64,000 nt of DNA, taken from positions 124,001 through 188,000 of the forward strand of contig JAGCZH010000018.1 of NCBI GenBank assembly GCA_017960475.1, read 5' to 3'. Below, piece after piece: positions 35,162 to 44,193 of the stretch (the stretch's first letter is position 1; each line of letters begins with the position of its first letter). Both the position numbers and the translations under genes were made by a program. Source of the stretch: Bacteroidales bacterium (GTDB lineage: Bacteria > Bacteroidota > Bacteroidia > Bacteroidales > P3). The notes under the pieces are model-generated. The model worked only from the letters and a program-made list of their open reading frames with translations, had not been told where the DNA came from and searched no databases.

Positions 35162-36867
35162 TATTTGAACTTTCTTTTTTTCCAACCATAGTTGTTCGAT
35201 ATCATTTTATCCAAAGCCTTAAAATTGTCAGTCCTTGTTCTGTTTGAGCATTGATCTTTAAGGGCTTGGTTGTTTTCGTCCCACCCGAAAACAATATGTT
35301 TGCGATTCTTTCCTGAACCGTATTTCAGTTCTGTGGCGTTTTTGTAACTGAAATATGTCCGGCAGGTTACAGTTTCTCCGTTCTCATTCCATTTTAAAGA
35401 CAGGTAGTCAAGGTGAGTTACCAATGTCGATTCTTTTATAGTGGCGGTGAATTTTTTGATAATTTTTTCCTCGTTTGTCTGGCCGTTAAGGGCTATTATC
35501 TTGATGTATATACTGCTACTGTAACGTTTTGATTCGAAACGTACTATGTACTGGCTGCATGTTCCGCCAGAGTTGCCACTGTCAGCGTATGTTGTCTCTC
35601 TTGTCTTTACGTCGTAGTAATAATCATATATGAATTCAACCGATTCGTAACCTTCCTCTTTTTTTTCTTCTTTGTAAGTGGGCGGCTCTTCCCATCCATA
35701 ATACTCTATAGGAAGTTTTATTTCTAAAGAAATATTTTTAGTTGGGCCTCGTTTCGGACTTTCTTTTTCCGAATATTTGAATACATCATCTACAGTAGAG
35801 TAAAAGATTATTTTATCTGAATATTTCTTATTAGGAGGAATTATTTCTTCACCATAAATGTTACAAACACCAACATCTTCGTTGTTTGATACCAGGAAAT
35901 AACCTTTATGATTTTCAATTGGTCTGAAGAATATTTGTTTGTATTTTCTTGATATTGGAATGATGGTTGTTCCGTCAATGCCTTCAACTCCTTCGTATCC
36001 GTTTTCAAACAGGTGATACCACTTGAATCCGTCGCTTGCGGTTTCAAGGTATCTTTCTTTCATTGAGATTCCGGTAATTGTATCTGTCAATGCATTATGA
36101 CTTTTGTTAGTGGTTGTCAGTGCTTTGAATAAGGATGAGTCTGTGTTTCTTATTGAAAGACATTTGAAAGTGTTTTCTGTTACGTTATAATATAATCCTG
36201 TGTATTTTGGCTCAAATATTATATTGCCTTGTTTGTCGCAGGCGCCTTCGTATTCTTTGTGGTTTTCGTCTACGGCAAAGTAGCCTTCGTGTCCCGGTAC
36301 TGTTATATAATAGATTCTTCTATATTCTCTTGATGGAGGTATCAGTATTGTGCCGTCAACACTTTCCGCTGCTTGGTATCCATTGTAGAAGATTCTGTAC
36401 CATTGAAATCCATCCTTCTCTATCCTTAGAACTCTGCTCTGCTTTCGGACCACACCGTTGAGTGCATTTCCAGTAGAATCAATGATAATGTCAAAGGGAA
36501 TAGTATCGTTATCATATACATATATAAAACCCACTTTGTTCAGATAATTTACTGCCCTGTATTTGGGTTCAATTATCTCATTGCCGAATATGTCGCATGC
36601 TCCCTCTTTTGTTTCATTTTTACGGCTGATGGTTTTGATGCTAAAATATCCTTTCGTTTTTCCTACTGATGTGTATTGAACGGAGGAGTATTCTCGGGAT
36701 AGTGGAATAATGGTATTGCCGTCAACGCTTTCTGCGCCTTGAAATCCGTTTGCTGATATTTTGTACCATTGGAATCCATCCTTTTCATTCTTGAGCTCCT
36801 TGTTTTGGGCAAAAACACATATAATTGTATTTGTCAGAATGAATAGAAGTATTATTGTCTTTTTCAT
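35158..36867 (-). CDS. exported protein with three WG-like repeats
   Basis: The 569-aa protein has a signal peptide (about 1-20). Three internal repeats of about 130 residues each carry DGF-x-WY, NG(F/Y)-x-(G/A)xE-x-(V/I)DG, II(P)-x-SR-x-Y, GYF and a G-x-CD/N-x-x-G-x-EII-x-P element, near residues 28-105, 150-225 and 280-355. This resembles the WG (KWG) beta-repeat proteins. A basic C-terminal domain (about 420-569) follows. Function is unknown. The three exported-protein genes here are on the same strand, AT-rich and accessory-looking. Confidence 0.65.
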   Translation of the reverse strand: MKKTIILLFILTNTIICVFAQNKELKNEKDGFQWYKISANGFQGAESVDGNTIIPLSREYSSVQYTSVGKTKGYFSIKTISRKNETKEGACDIFGNEIIEPKYRAVNYLNKVGFIYVYDNDTIPFDIIIDSTGNALNGVVRKQSRVLRIEKDGFQWYRIFYNGYQAAESVDGTILIPPSREYRRIYYITVPGHEGYFAVDENHKEYEGACDKQGNIIFEPKYTGLYYNVTENTFKCLSIRNTDSSLFKALTTTNKSHNALTDTITGISMKERYLETASDGFKWYHLFENGYEGVEGIDGTTIIPISRKYKQIFFRPIENHKGYFLVSNNEDVGVCNIYGEEIIPPNKKYSDKIIFYSTVDDVFKYSEKESPKRGPTKNISLEIKLPIEYYGWEEPPTYKEEKKEEGYESVEFIYDYYYDVKTRETTYADSGNSGGTCSQYIVRFESKRYSSSIYIKIIALNGQTNEEKIIKKFTATIKESTLVTHLDYLSLKWNENGETVTCRTYFSYKNATELKYGSGKNRKHIVFGWDENNQALKDQCSNRTRTDNFKALDKMISNNYGWKKRKFKY

Positions 36868-36898
36868 TTTTCCTAATAGTGTTTTTATGTTGACATTG

Positions 36899-37456
36899 TT
36901 AAAAATTGATGGATACGCCAGGACCTATATAATTGTTGTTGGTGTGGTTGTTGTGAAAAACACTGACGTTAAAAGCAAGATTATCTATGGATATTAATGG
37001 GATTGCATCCACTATCAATAGTCTGTATTTGTTGTCGAGTTTATCGGATCTTGATGTATAAAACCACATAGTGCAGTACCCAATTAATCCGTAGGTCACT
37101 CCTACACCAAGCATTACTAATCCTGCAACCGTTCCACCAGCACCAGAAACTATACCTCCTCCTAAACTCAGTACGCAAGTTGGAATTGTTACCCACCACA
37201 TCATTGACCCTGCTTTGTCTGAAAGATATGATGAAATATAAAATATATCATCTTTTATATTGAGTATCTCTTCTGTAGACAAGGTTATGTCAGTCTCATC
37301 TACTTTAAGCAGAGACTTTTCATACCTTCGCTGTTTGAAAAAACCCATAGAATATTTGTATTCCATGAATTTTGCGGTTTGGCTGTTAGCAATATCGATG
37401 GAGATAACATTTAGCAGTAAAAATGCTCCAACAAATAATAATTTTTTTGTTTTCAT
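36899..37456 (-). CDS. small exported or membrane protein, unknown
   Basis: The 185-aa protein has a signal peptide or first helix (KLLFVGAFLLLNVISI). A central pair of hydrophobic segments lies near 88-132 (WWVTIPTCVLSLGGGIVSG, TVAGLVMLGVGVTYGLIGY). No family is recognised. It lies between two other exported-protein genes on the same strand, 31 nt upstream of the WG-like gene, and the three may form one unit. Confidence 0.6.
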   Translation of the reverse strand: MKTKKLLFVGAFLLLNVISIDIANSQTAKFMEYKYSMGFFKQRRYEKSLLKVDETDITLSTEEILNIKDDIFYISSYLSDKAGSMMWWVTIPTCVLSLGGGIVSGAGGTVAGLVMLGVGVTYGLIGYCTMWFYTSRSDKLDNKYRLLIVDAIPLISIDNLAFNVSVFHNNHTNNNYIGPGVSINF

Positions 37457-37483
37457 AAATTTAGGTGTGTTAATGTGATTGTG

Positions 37484-38533
37484 TTAATTCACTGTTTTGA
37501 TTTTTCCTGAGCCGTTGCAACGTGAACAGCGTCCTGAGCCGCTGCAAAAACAACATGTTTTTTTTCCATTGCACAAAGGACATACCATATAGTCATTTGT
37601 ATGTCGACTTCGACAAATACCTTCGCCATGGCATTCCGTACACTTTCCTGTGCCGTGGCAATGTTTATTCGAAGCATACAAATCGAACATATAATAGCAT
37701 CGGCCTGTACCTCCGCAGAAGTTGCACACTCTTTCCCTTTCGTGGCTGGTGGCTCTTTTTGTCTCTTTTTGTTGTGAGCCTTTTTTGTTTTTCCCTGATG
37801 TTGGTTTGGCTTTTGAGGTGGTGGCGGGCTGATTGTTTCTTTTAGCCTTGTCGTTTTGGTCAATGCTGTTTAATGTGTTGGCCAATGAAGACATAGACTC
37901 GGCAAATGCCAAATATGGATTTGTATATTGGGCATCCCGGATTTTGCGCATTTCTTCCTCTTGTTCTATCTCTCTTTTTATTTTTGCGCGTTCGTTATTC
38001 ATATCATTCATAATATTATCAGCCAACTCTTTGGCGAGCGTGAACTCCGGATATTGATTGTATACATTCATGTAATGTTTGTAAGCCTCACGTCTCATCT
38101 TTTTTTTCTCATAATGCATTCCCTTCATCAATTCCACCATAGGCTCTACTTCTCTAATCCCTTTACTTCTGGCAAAATCCAGAGATAGGGTGTATGGCAT
38201 ACTGTCTGCCTGTAGCAAGTAATCCACATTACGGGCAATCTTTTCTCCATTAATATCGTATGATTCAAAAACTGGTGCTGGCAGTTTTTTCACAACACCA
38301 TATGAGACAAACGAGGTGTACTGACAAACAATTATTCCTACGTCGTGTATTTCAACGTGGTCATAGATGGAATCTACAATCATAATATCGTTGTTGATAT
38401 CCCATACCCCTTGCATTTTTTCCCCAACTACTTTGTATCGTGAGTTAAGCGTTGATGGCTCGTCATTTTGGCAGTAGGTTGTTGTAAATAATGATAATAG
38501 TAATGTTAAAACTGCATATTTTTTCATTTCCAT
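37484..38533 (-). CDS. exported protein with C-terminal DnaJ-like zinc motifs
   Basis: I start this 349-aa protein at ATG 38533 (MEMKKYAVLTLLLSLF, a signal peptide ending about TTTYC); ATG 38527 is also possible. A beta-rich N-terminal part is followed by a helical, Lys/Glu-rich middle. The C-terminus holds at least four Cys-x2-Cys-x-Gly-type motifs (CNFCGGTGRC, CTECHGEGIC, CPLCNGKKTC, CSRCNGSGK) like the DnaJ cysteine-rich domain. No J-domain is present. A zinc-binding domain on an exported protein is unusual. Function is unknown. Confidence 0.7.
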   Translation of the reverse strand: MEMKKYAVLTLLLSLFTTTYCQNDEPSTLNSRYKVVGEKMQGVWDINNDIMIVDSIYDHVEIHDVGIIVCQYTSFVSYGVVKKLPAPVFESYDINGEKIARNVDYLLQADSMPYTLSLDFARSKGIREVEPMVELMKGMHYEKKKMRREAYKHYMNVYNQYPEFTLAKELADNIMNDMNNERAKIKREIEQEEEMRKIRDAQYTNPYLAFAESMSSLANTLNSIDQNDKAKRNNQPATTSKAKPTSGKNKKGSQQKETKRATSHERERVCNFCGGTGRCYYMFDLYASNKHCHGTGKCTECHGEGICRSRHTNDYMVCPLCNGKKTCCFCSGSGRCSRCNGSGKIKTVN

Positions 38534-38639
38534 AGTTGTAGTATTGTTTAATGTGATACTATGATTATCGAATAATTTCTTTTGTAAAAAAACAGTTTGT
38601 TTGATTTTGTGGAAATATCTGAGACATTTTTTTGATTTG

Positions 38640-38647
38640 CAAATATA
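38640..38647 (-). promoter_or_regulatory. promoter -7 box for the zinc-motif gene
   Basis: The minus strand reads TATATTTG, a perfect TAnnTTTG box, about 107 nt upstream of the start at 38533. Confidence 0.6.
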
Positions 38648-38762
38648 CAAGTTTTTTTTTGTTCGGGCAAATGCATGAAAAAAAAGAACACTTTTTGTCG
38701 TTCTTAGTTCCTTATTGTTTGTCAATAAAGGCTGTAGTTTGATACTTTTCTTGTTAATGTGC

Positions 38763-38799
38763 AAAAAAAACGCCGAACTGTGAGTTTCGGCGTTTTTTT
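38763..38799 (-). terminator. terminator of the 44-aa basic protein gene
   Basis: The stem CGCCGAA/TTCGGCG, flanked by A and T runs, lies 17 nt past the stop of the 44-aa gene. It can work in both directions. Confidence 0.88.
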
Positions 38800-38815
38800 A
38801 TAAATGGGGTATTGC

Positions 38816-38950
38816 TTATTCAGCGTTGATGATTGCTTTGTGGACAGCGTTCCAGCCAGCAGCATTCAAACCCCAGTTGTTAGTGGAGTTCTTGTTGCCT
38901 TGAACTCTCACTTTTCTTCTTTTAACCTTTTTGTTAGCATTGATACCCAT
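38816..38950 (-). CDS. 44-aa basic protein, own promoter and terminator
   Basis: The minus strand encodes 44 residues starting MGINANKKVKRRKVRVQG and ending AAGWNAVHKAIINAE. The N-terminal half is strongly basic, like a ribosome- or nucleic-acid-binding tail. The second half (NSTNNWGLNAAGWNAV) is neutral with two Trp. A perfect promoter box (39028-39035) and a strong terminator (38763-38799) bracket it, so it is a stand-alone transcription unit. I do not recognise the family; it does not match Thx, L34 or L36. Confidence 0.75.
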   Translation of the reverse strand: MGINANKKVKRRKVRVQGNKNSTNNWGLNAAGWNAVHKAIINAE

Positions 38951-39027
38951 GATTCACTATGTTTATTTGTTTTTAATTCTTTGATTTGTAAGCTTGTATA
39001 AGCGATATACTTGTTGAAAATGTTTTG

Positions 39028-39035
39028 CAAAATTA
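39028..39035 (-). promoter_or_regulatory. promoter -7 box for the 44-aa basic protein
   Basis: The minus strand reads TAATTTTG, a perfect box, with TTATTTG about 12-20 nt upstream as a possible -33 element. Confidence 0.65.
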
Positions 39036-39094
39036 AATCAAATAATTTAATCTGACAAATATTTTTTGTTTTTTTGTAATATTTATTCTTTAAA

Positions 39095-40633
39095 TTATGC
39101 TTCCAGATGCTCTTTACGCAAAAGGTCGTTAACGGTCTTCACAGGATTGAATGTGGCTAATGGGACCTCGACGAAAAGTGTGATCCATTCTGACATGGCT
39201 CCGTTCCAAAGGCCGGGTAATTCTTGCGATTTTACGGTCAAGGCGCCTTTTGTCTTTTTGCTGATAAAGCCTGTTGCGGGGTCAATATAGCGTTTTAGGT
39301 CATATCGGTTGCCACGATAGTCTTTGGTGCCACATACTAGGTCGACAGGGTTGAAGTGGGTTGCGGAGTTGAGAATCTTTTCCTGAGACTCATCTTTACG
39401 GTTGATTTGCGCTGTCTCAACGACCTGAAGGCTGGTGGCTCGGAATGAACTTTTGGCGAAGAAGGGGCCACCGCCGGGCTCGCCTTGATTCTTCACCATG
39501 CCACAGATACGGATCGGTCTGTATAGGGCCTTTCGGAGAGCTTCTTTCCAAGTGTTTAGTGATTCGTGATGTTCCACTGTGAAATGAAGCTTTTCAACGA
39601 TGAATGTTTCAATCTCGCGCAGTTTTTTCTCAGATGGTTCTTTCTTAAGCTCTTCGATATATTTGAACATCATCGACTGGAGTTCAAGCATCATTCCTGC
39701 AAGAGCCTGTTTGTAAACTATTGTAGTGTGTTTCATCCAGTCAGGCACCACGTTGTCAATATTCTTGATGAATATTATGTCGGCCTTGCATTCATGTAGA
39801 TTCTCGATTAATGCCCCATGACCTCCTGGACGGAAAGTCAGTTTACCATTATCATCGCGTATAGGGGTATTATATTCGTCAACAGCAATAGTGTCGGTAT
39901 AATGTTTTTGTTCCGAGAATGTTATATTGAGTTTGATTCCCAATTCAGACTCGTACATCTTCTTCACTTCCGCCACTTTTTTACGGAATAGAGCTCTATG
40001 CTCAGGCGATACGGTAAAATGTAGATTCACCTCGCCGTCACTATTACATGCATATTCAGCTCCTTCTACAATGTGTTCCTCCAACGCTGTGCGTGAGGTG
40101 TTGCCATAGCGGTGGAATTTTAAAAGGGCTTTGGGTAGGACGCCATAGCCTAAATATTGTTCTTTGAGAAGGTAGTTTATCACTGTGGTGAAATCGCCGC
40201 GATCCATGTAATCGCCAAAGTCAAGGTGAGATTTCTCCATGCATTCTTTAAGATCCTCAAAGAAAGCGAAACTACGGATGTGCTGCAAGAATTCTTTTAC
40301 AGAGGGAAACTCTTTCTCAAAGTTACGAGCCACCCCAAAATAGGTCGACGAAAAGGCGTAAAGATCTTTGAACATACGTGACGCGGCTCCTGAAGCCGGC
40401 ACGAACTTCATTATCTTCTTCCCTTTCGACTTGGCTTTGTAGACTTTTGAGTAATAGTTTATTTCTTCGTCGCTAAGGCGTATGATACCGCCATTTTCCA
40501 CAGTGGCGGCATCATTTAGTCTGGTTTTTGGGAAACCGTTGCGAAAGTTTTCAATCTGTTTTTCTACTTCTTTGGGCGTAATACCCATGCTTGCAATCTG
40601 TTGCAAGTCTTGTTCGGTAAATGTCAATGCCAT
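39095..40633 (-). CDS. DUF4301 family protein
   Basis: The 512-aa protein carries family features of DUF4301: FVPASGAASRMFKDL near residue 77, RPGGHGALIENL, and CGMVKNQGEPGGGPFF. The glycine-rich loops resemble nucleotide-sugar pyrophosphorylases, and a sugar-nucleotidyltransferase fold is likely. The substrate is unknown. It starts MALTFTEQDL and lies 16 nt after the lipoprotein gene upstream. Confidence 0.88.
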   Translation of the reverse strand: MALTFTEQDLQQIASMGITPKEVEKQIENFRNGFPKTRLNDAATVENGGIIRLSDEEINYYSKVYKAKSKGKKIMKFVPASGAASRMFKDLYAFSSTYFGVARNFEKEFPSVKEFLQHIRSFAFFEDLKECMEKSHLDFGDYMDRGDFTTVINYLLKEQYLGYGVLPKALLKFHRYGNTSRTALEEHIVEGAEYACNSDGEVNLHFTVSPEHRALFRKKVAEVKKMYESELGIKLNITFSEQKHYTDTIAVDEYNTPIRDDNGKLTFRPGGHGALIENLHECKADIIFIKNIDNVVPDWMKHTTIVYKQALAGMMLELQSMMFKYIEELKKEPSEKKLREIETFIVEKLHFTVEHHESLNTWKEALRKALYRPIRICGMVKNQGEPGGGPFFAKSSFRATSLQVVETAQINRKDESQEKILNSATHFNPVDLVCGTKDYRGNRYDLKRYIDPATGFISKKTKGALTVKSQELPGLWNGAMSEWITLFVEVPLATFNPVKTVNDLLRKEHLEA

Positions 40634-40649
40634 TTCGAATCAGGTGGTC

Positions 40650-41057
40650 TTAGCGAAGTACGCGGATTATCTCCGATTCAAGATTGATGGTTGCCGATAC
40701 AGTTTCGCCCTCTTTCAATCGTATGGTATTGTTTCCTTTACGATAGCAATAGAAGCGATCCTTGGTGTAAACGGTGTCATCGTAGCCAGTCTCGTAAGTG
40801 GCTGCGACATTGAAGATGGCTGGAGCGGAGAATACGGTCTCGTATCTGCCTGCGTTGTCAGTGTAACCTTGGGCATTAACATAGCTGCTGTCGATGTCAA
40901 TTTTGATAAAAACTCCTGGCATCGGCTTCTTTGTTAACTCATCAAGCACTGTGATTTCAACATAACAATTTGTGTCTTTGTCGCAGGCTCCAAAGAAAAA
41001 AACTGAAAATCCGCCTATTAAAAGAAGGCTTGCTAGGGCTAAAATTTTTTTCTTCAT
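40650..41057 (-). CDS. small lipoprotein with carboxypeptidase-regulatory-like domain
   Basis: The 135-aa protein has a lipoprotein signal ending FFGAC (Cys25). One beta-sandwich domain follows (VEITVLDELTKKPMPGVFI ... GYTDNAGRYETVF), of the carboxypeptidase-regulatory/Cna-B-like type. It should be anchored to a membrane, exposed to the periplasm or surface. Function is unknown. Confidence 0.75.
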   Translation of the reverse strand: MKKKILALASLLLIGGFSVFFFGACDKDTNCYVEITVLDELTKKPMPGVFIKIDIDSSYVNAQGYTDNAGRYETVFSAPAIFNVAATYETGYDDTVYTKDRFYCYRKGNNTIRLKEGETVSATINLESEIIRVLR

Positions 41058-41097
41058 AAAAATTAATTTGTTTCCGTTCTAAAACGATTTTTTTCAC

Positions 41098-41105
41098 TAT
41101 TTTTG
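41098..41105 (+). promoter_or_regulatory. promoter -7 box for the PPIase gene
   Basis: TATTTTTG matches TAnnTTTG and lies 28 nt before the ATG at 41134. Confidence 0.65.
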
Positions 41106-41133
41106 CACTGCAAAATTAATAATTTTATACGTT

Positions 41134-41823
41134 ATGAAAATAAAAAATATAACATTTTTGTTGCTTTTTTTCGCTTCTCTATTCTCATGTCAATCTCAAC
41201 ATTCTGATAGTAAAGCCACTAAAGTTGATAATAAATACTATGTATTAATTGAAACTTCCTATGGAAATATGACCGTTGAGCTCTATAATGAAACCCCTCA
41301 ACACCGTGACAACTTTCTTAAATTAGTAAATGAAGGTTTTTATAATGATCTAATTTTCCATAGAGTGATAAATGGTTTTATGATTCAAGGCGGCGATCCA
41401 AATTCGCGTGACGCTAAACCGGGTACTCCTCTTGGCAATGGGAGTCTTGGATACACTATTCCCGCTGAATTTGTTAAGGGATTGATTCATAAAAAAGGAG
41501 CCCTTGCTGCTGCACGCCAGGGTGATATGGTTAACCCAACCAAAGCTTCATCTTCCTGTCAGTTTTATATTGTTCAAGGTAATGTTTGGACTAATGAAAT
41601 GTTACAGATGATGTCACAGCGTATGGGCAAGACTTTTGATCAACAGCAGATTGATGTCTACACCACTGAGGGAGGCACTCCCCATCTTGATTATGACTAC
41701 ACTGTCTTCGGCCAGGTTGTTGAAGGACTTGACGTTATTGACAAGATCGCCGCTGTGCAGTGCGGTCCTGGAGATCGTCCTTTGGAAGATATTAAAATGA
41801 AAATCTCTGTTCTGAAACGTTGA
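41134..41823 (+). CDS. peptidyl-prolyl cis-trans isomerase (cyclophilin), lipoprotein
   Basis: The 229-aa protein has a lipobox LFSC (Cys19) and a cyclophilin domain with YGNMTVELYNETPQHRDNF, FHRVINGFMIQGGDP and SSSCQFYIV, including the catalytic Arg of FHRV. It should assist folding of proteins outside the cytoplasm. A Gln/Met-rich insertion (about 157-175) precedes the final strands. Confidence 0.93.
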   Translation: MKIKNITFLLLFFASLFSCQSQHSDSKATKVDNKYYVLIETSYGNMTVELYNETPQHRDNFLKLVNEGFYNDLIFHRVINGFMIQGGDPNSRDAKPGTPLGNGSLGYTIPAEFVKGLIHKKGALAAARQGDMVNPTKASSSCQFYIVQGNVWTNEMLQMMSQRMGKTFDQQQIDVYTTEGGTPHLDYDYTVFGQVVEGLDVIDKIAAVQCGPGDRPLEDIKMKISVLKR

Positions 41824-41947
41824 TGATGGTTGGCGGGTAAAGTACCTGATTCCATGATGTTTGTTCTGGATTGTGTTTTTTTACCACATCATCTAATTGA
41901 GTCAATAACATAAAGAAGATTACCCAAACATATAACTTGATTTAATA

Positions 41948-42988
41948 ATGCTTAATAAAATTGAGAATATAATTCGAGACATCCAATTGGCTTCAGTTGG
42001 AAAAACCGATGATAAAATGGCGGAAATAGAGCAATTCCGTATTAAATACCTTGGTAAAAAAGGTGTTATTAGCGAATTGTTCGAACAATTCAAATCTCTG
42101 CCAGTAGATCAGAAGAAAGAGGTAGGTCAGGCTCTTAATAAATTGAAGAATATCGCCCAGTCACGTATTGAGGAGTTCAAGCAGTTTGTCGATAATGATA
42201 TCAAGTCTGAAAATACTGTTGATTTGACCCTTCCAACTGATTATTCTGAGATAGGCAGTCGCCATGTTCTGTCTGTTGTGATGAATGAGATTATTGATAT
42301 TTTCTCACGCATAGGTTTTACTGTGGCGGAATCTGTTGAGATTGAAGATGATTGGCATCTTTTCTCGGCTCTCAATTTTCCTCACGACCATCCGGCTCGT
42401 GATATGCAGGACACTTTCTTCGTCGAGAAGGAGGAAGGCAAGCAAGAGGTTGCTTTGCGTACGCACACCTCTTCTGTACAGGTCCGTGTTATGGAAAACA
42501 ATAAGCCGCCTATTCGTATTATTGCTCCGGGTCGTGTTTTCCGCAATGAGGCTATTTCTGCACGCGCTCATTGTATTTTCCATCAGGTGGAGGCTCTGTA
42601 TGTTGACAAGAAGGTTTCCTTTGCTGATTTGAAACAAACCCTGCTTTATTTCGCCAAGGAAATGTTCGGCGAGGACACCAAGATTCGTTTAAGACCATCA
42701 TATTTCCCCTTTACCGAGCCTTCGGCTGAGATGGATATTTCTTGTAATATCTGCGGTGGCAAGGGCTGCAATATTTGCAAGGGTACAGGATGGCTCGAAA
42801 TACTTGGTTGCGGTATGGTTGACCCCAACGTCCTTGAGGCTTGTGGTATTAATAGCAAAGAGTATAGCGGCTTTGCTTTGGGTATGGGCGTTGAGCGTAT
42901 GGCAATGCTGAAATATCAAATACGAGACCTTCGTCTCTATTTTGAAAACGACCTTCGTTTCCTGCGTCAGTTTGATGCTATTGTGTAA
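41948..42988 (+). CDS. pheS: phenylalanyl-tRNA synthetase alpha subunit
   Basis: PheS is the catalytic subunit that charges tRNA-Phe. The 346-aa protein has the N-terminal coiled coil (1-90), motif 2 (GRVFRNEAISARAHCIFHQVE) and motif 3 (GFALGMGVERMAML). A small Cys motif, CNICGGKGCNICKGTGW, is inserted before GCGMVDP, as in other Bacteroidota PheS. The beta subunit gene pheT is not adjacent; folB follows 20 nt later. Confidence 0.96.
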   Translation: MLNKIENIIRDIQLASVGKTDDKMAEIEQFRIKYLGKKGVISELFEQFKSLPVDQKKEVGQALNKLKNIAQSRIEEFKQFVDNDIKSENTVDLTLPTDYSEIGSRHVLSVVMNEIIDIFSRIGFTVAESVEIEDDWHLFSALNFPHDHPARDMQDTFFVEKEEGKQEVALRTHTSSVQVRVMENNKPPIRIIAPGRVFRNEAISARAHCIFHQVEALYVDKKVSFADLKQTLLYFAKEMFGEDTKIRLRPSYFPFTEPSAEMDISCNICGGKGCNICKGTGWLEILGCGMVDPNVLEACGINSKEYSGFALGMGVERMAMLKYQIRDLRLYFENDLRFLRQFDAIV

Positions 42989-43007
42989 TTATTAATTCGT
43001 TAATAAC

Positions 43008-43367
43008 ATGGCTGTTATCGATATCGAAAATATGGAGTTCTATGCCTTTCATGGCTGTTTCGCCGAGGAGGCGGAAATCGGAACAAATTTTCGTGTCGAT
43101 CTTAGTCTTCATTTGGATACATCTTTAGCGCAAAAAACTGATAACATTAATGATACTGTCAGCTATCTGGACGTTTACCAAACGGTAAAAAAGCAAATGG
43201 CCATACCGTCTCATCTGCTGGAAAATGTCGCAGAAAGAATTGCATCGGCTGTTCTCGAGGAGTTTTCCTCTATTTTTGCCGTAAAAGTCAAGGTGACAAA
43301 GCTTAACCCCCCGTTGGGAGGGCGGATGTATGGTGTGAGTCTTACTATTGAAAAATCCCGCTCGTAA
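43008..43367 (+). CDS. folB: dihydroneopterin aldolase
   Basis: FolB converts dihydroneopterin to hydroxymethyl-dihydropterin in folate synthesis. The 119-aa protein has ENMEFYAFHGCFAEEAEIG with the conserved Tyr and Glu, DTVSYLDVYQTVKKQM, LLENVAERIA and the C-terminal VKVTKLNPPLGG. Length fits the family. It follows pheS closely and is ended by a terminator shared with radC. Confidence 0.94.
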   Translation: MAVIDIENMEFYAFHGCFAEEAEIGTNFRVDLSLHLDTSLAQKTDNINDTVSYLDVYQTVKKQMAIPSHLLENVAERIASAVLEEFSSIFAVKVKVTKLNPPLGGRMYGVSLTIEKSRS

Positions 43368-43382
43368 AGAACGGGATTTTTT
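43352..43382. terminator. bidirectional terminator between folB and radC
   Basis: Arms AAAATCCCG (43352-43360) and CGGGATTTT (43372-43380) lie between convergent genes. The right arm is followed by more T, and the stem starts inside the end of folB. Confidence 0.85.
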
Positions 43383-43397
43383 ATTTAAAGTTCATGT

Positions 43398-44120
43398 CTA
43401 CAGTTTGTTGTTTTCGAAGAAACTGTAATAATTGGGCTTGTTATTGTCGTCTATTCCAACAATAATGTGGTCAAGAAGCGGAATCTTCAGAATCGCTCCG
43501 GCGTTTTTGATGTTTTCAGTAAGTCGGATATCTGTCTTGCTAGGCTCAACAACCCCTGTCGGATGATTGTGTGCAACGGCAATGGCAACGGCGTTTTTCT
43601 CTAATGCTGTATGAAATATACGTCGGATGTCTACCAGAGTCTCAGATATTCCTCCTGAGCCTATACGTTGTTTAAAGATGATTTTCTTCTTAATGTTTAA
43701 ATAAATTGCCCAGAACTCTTCAACAGGAAGGTCTATAAGTGAGGGGCCTATATACTTGAACAAATCTTCAGTGTTTTTCATGTAGTATTCCTGGCGGTCG
43801 TTGTCCTCTCTCAACATACGGTAACCCAACTCTAAAGCTGCTATTATTGTCACAGCCTTGGCTTCACCCATTCCTTTAAATCCGTTTGTTAATTCTTTGA
43901 TTCCAAGACGAGATAGCATGGATAAATTGTTGTCATAAGAACCTAGGATCTCTTTTGCCAATTCCACTGCGCTTTGCCCCACAGAGCCACTTCCGATCAG
44001 TATGGCCAGCAGTTCGGCATTGCTTAGCTCTTTTTTCCCTTTGGCAATTAATTTTTCTCTTGGTCGGTCCTCTTTTGACCAATCTTTAAGAGTGTTGTTT
44101 TTCTTTGTAACTATCTGCAT
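43398..44120 (-). CDS. radC: RadC/YeeS-type JAMM domain protein
   Basis: The 240-aa protein has an N-terminal helix-hairpin-helix part (LSNAELLAILIGSGS ... GFKGMGEAKAVTIIAALELG). The C-terminal JAB/MPN domain carries the metal motif AHNHPTGVVEPSKTD. Length and layout are normal for RadC. Despite the name its role in DNA repair is unproven. It is a single gene with its own promoter box at 44186-44193. Confidence 0.93.
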   Translation of the reverse strand: MQIVTKKNNTLKDWSKEDRPREKLIAKGKKELSNAELLAILIGSGSVGQSAVELAKEILGSYDNNLSMLSRLGIKELTNGFKGMGEAKAVTIIAALELGYRMLREDNDRQEYYMKNTEDLFKYIGPSLIDLPVEEFWAIYLNIKKKIIFKQRIGSGGISETLVDIRRIFHTALEKNAVAIAVAHNHPTGVVEPSKTDIRLTENIKNAGAILKIPLLDHIIVGIDDNNKPNYYSFFENNKL

Positions 44121-44185
44121 GTATGATTTTTGTATTGTTGTTTTCTGTCTCTTTAGAGACTGATTTATGGCATTTCTTTAAAATG

Positions 44186-44193
44186 CAAATTTA
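44186..44193 (-). promoter_or_regulatory. promoter -7 box for radC
   Basis: The minus strand reads TAAATTTG, a perfect box, about 65 nt upstream of the radC start. Confidence 0.6.

Noticed and set aside
38816-38950. Ribosomal protein Thx, L34 or L36 for the 44-aa basic protein
   Set aside because: Residue pattern does not match any of them (no Cys/His zinc motif, no L34 signature).
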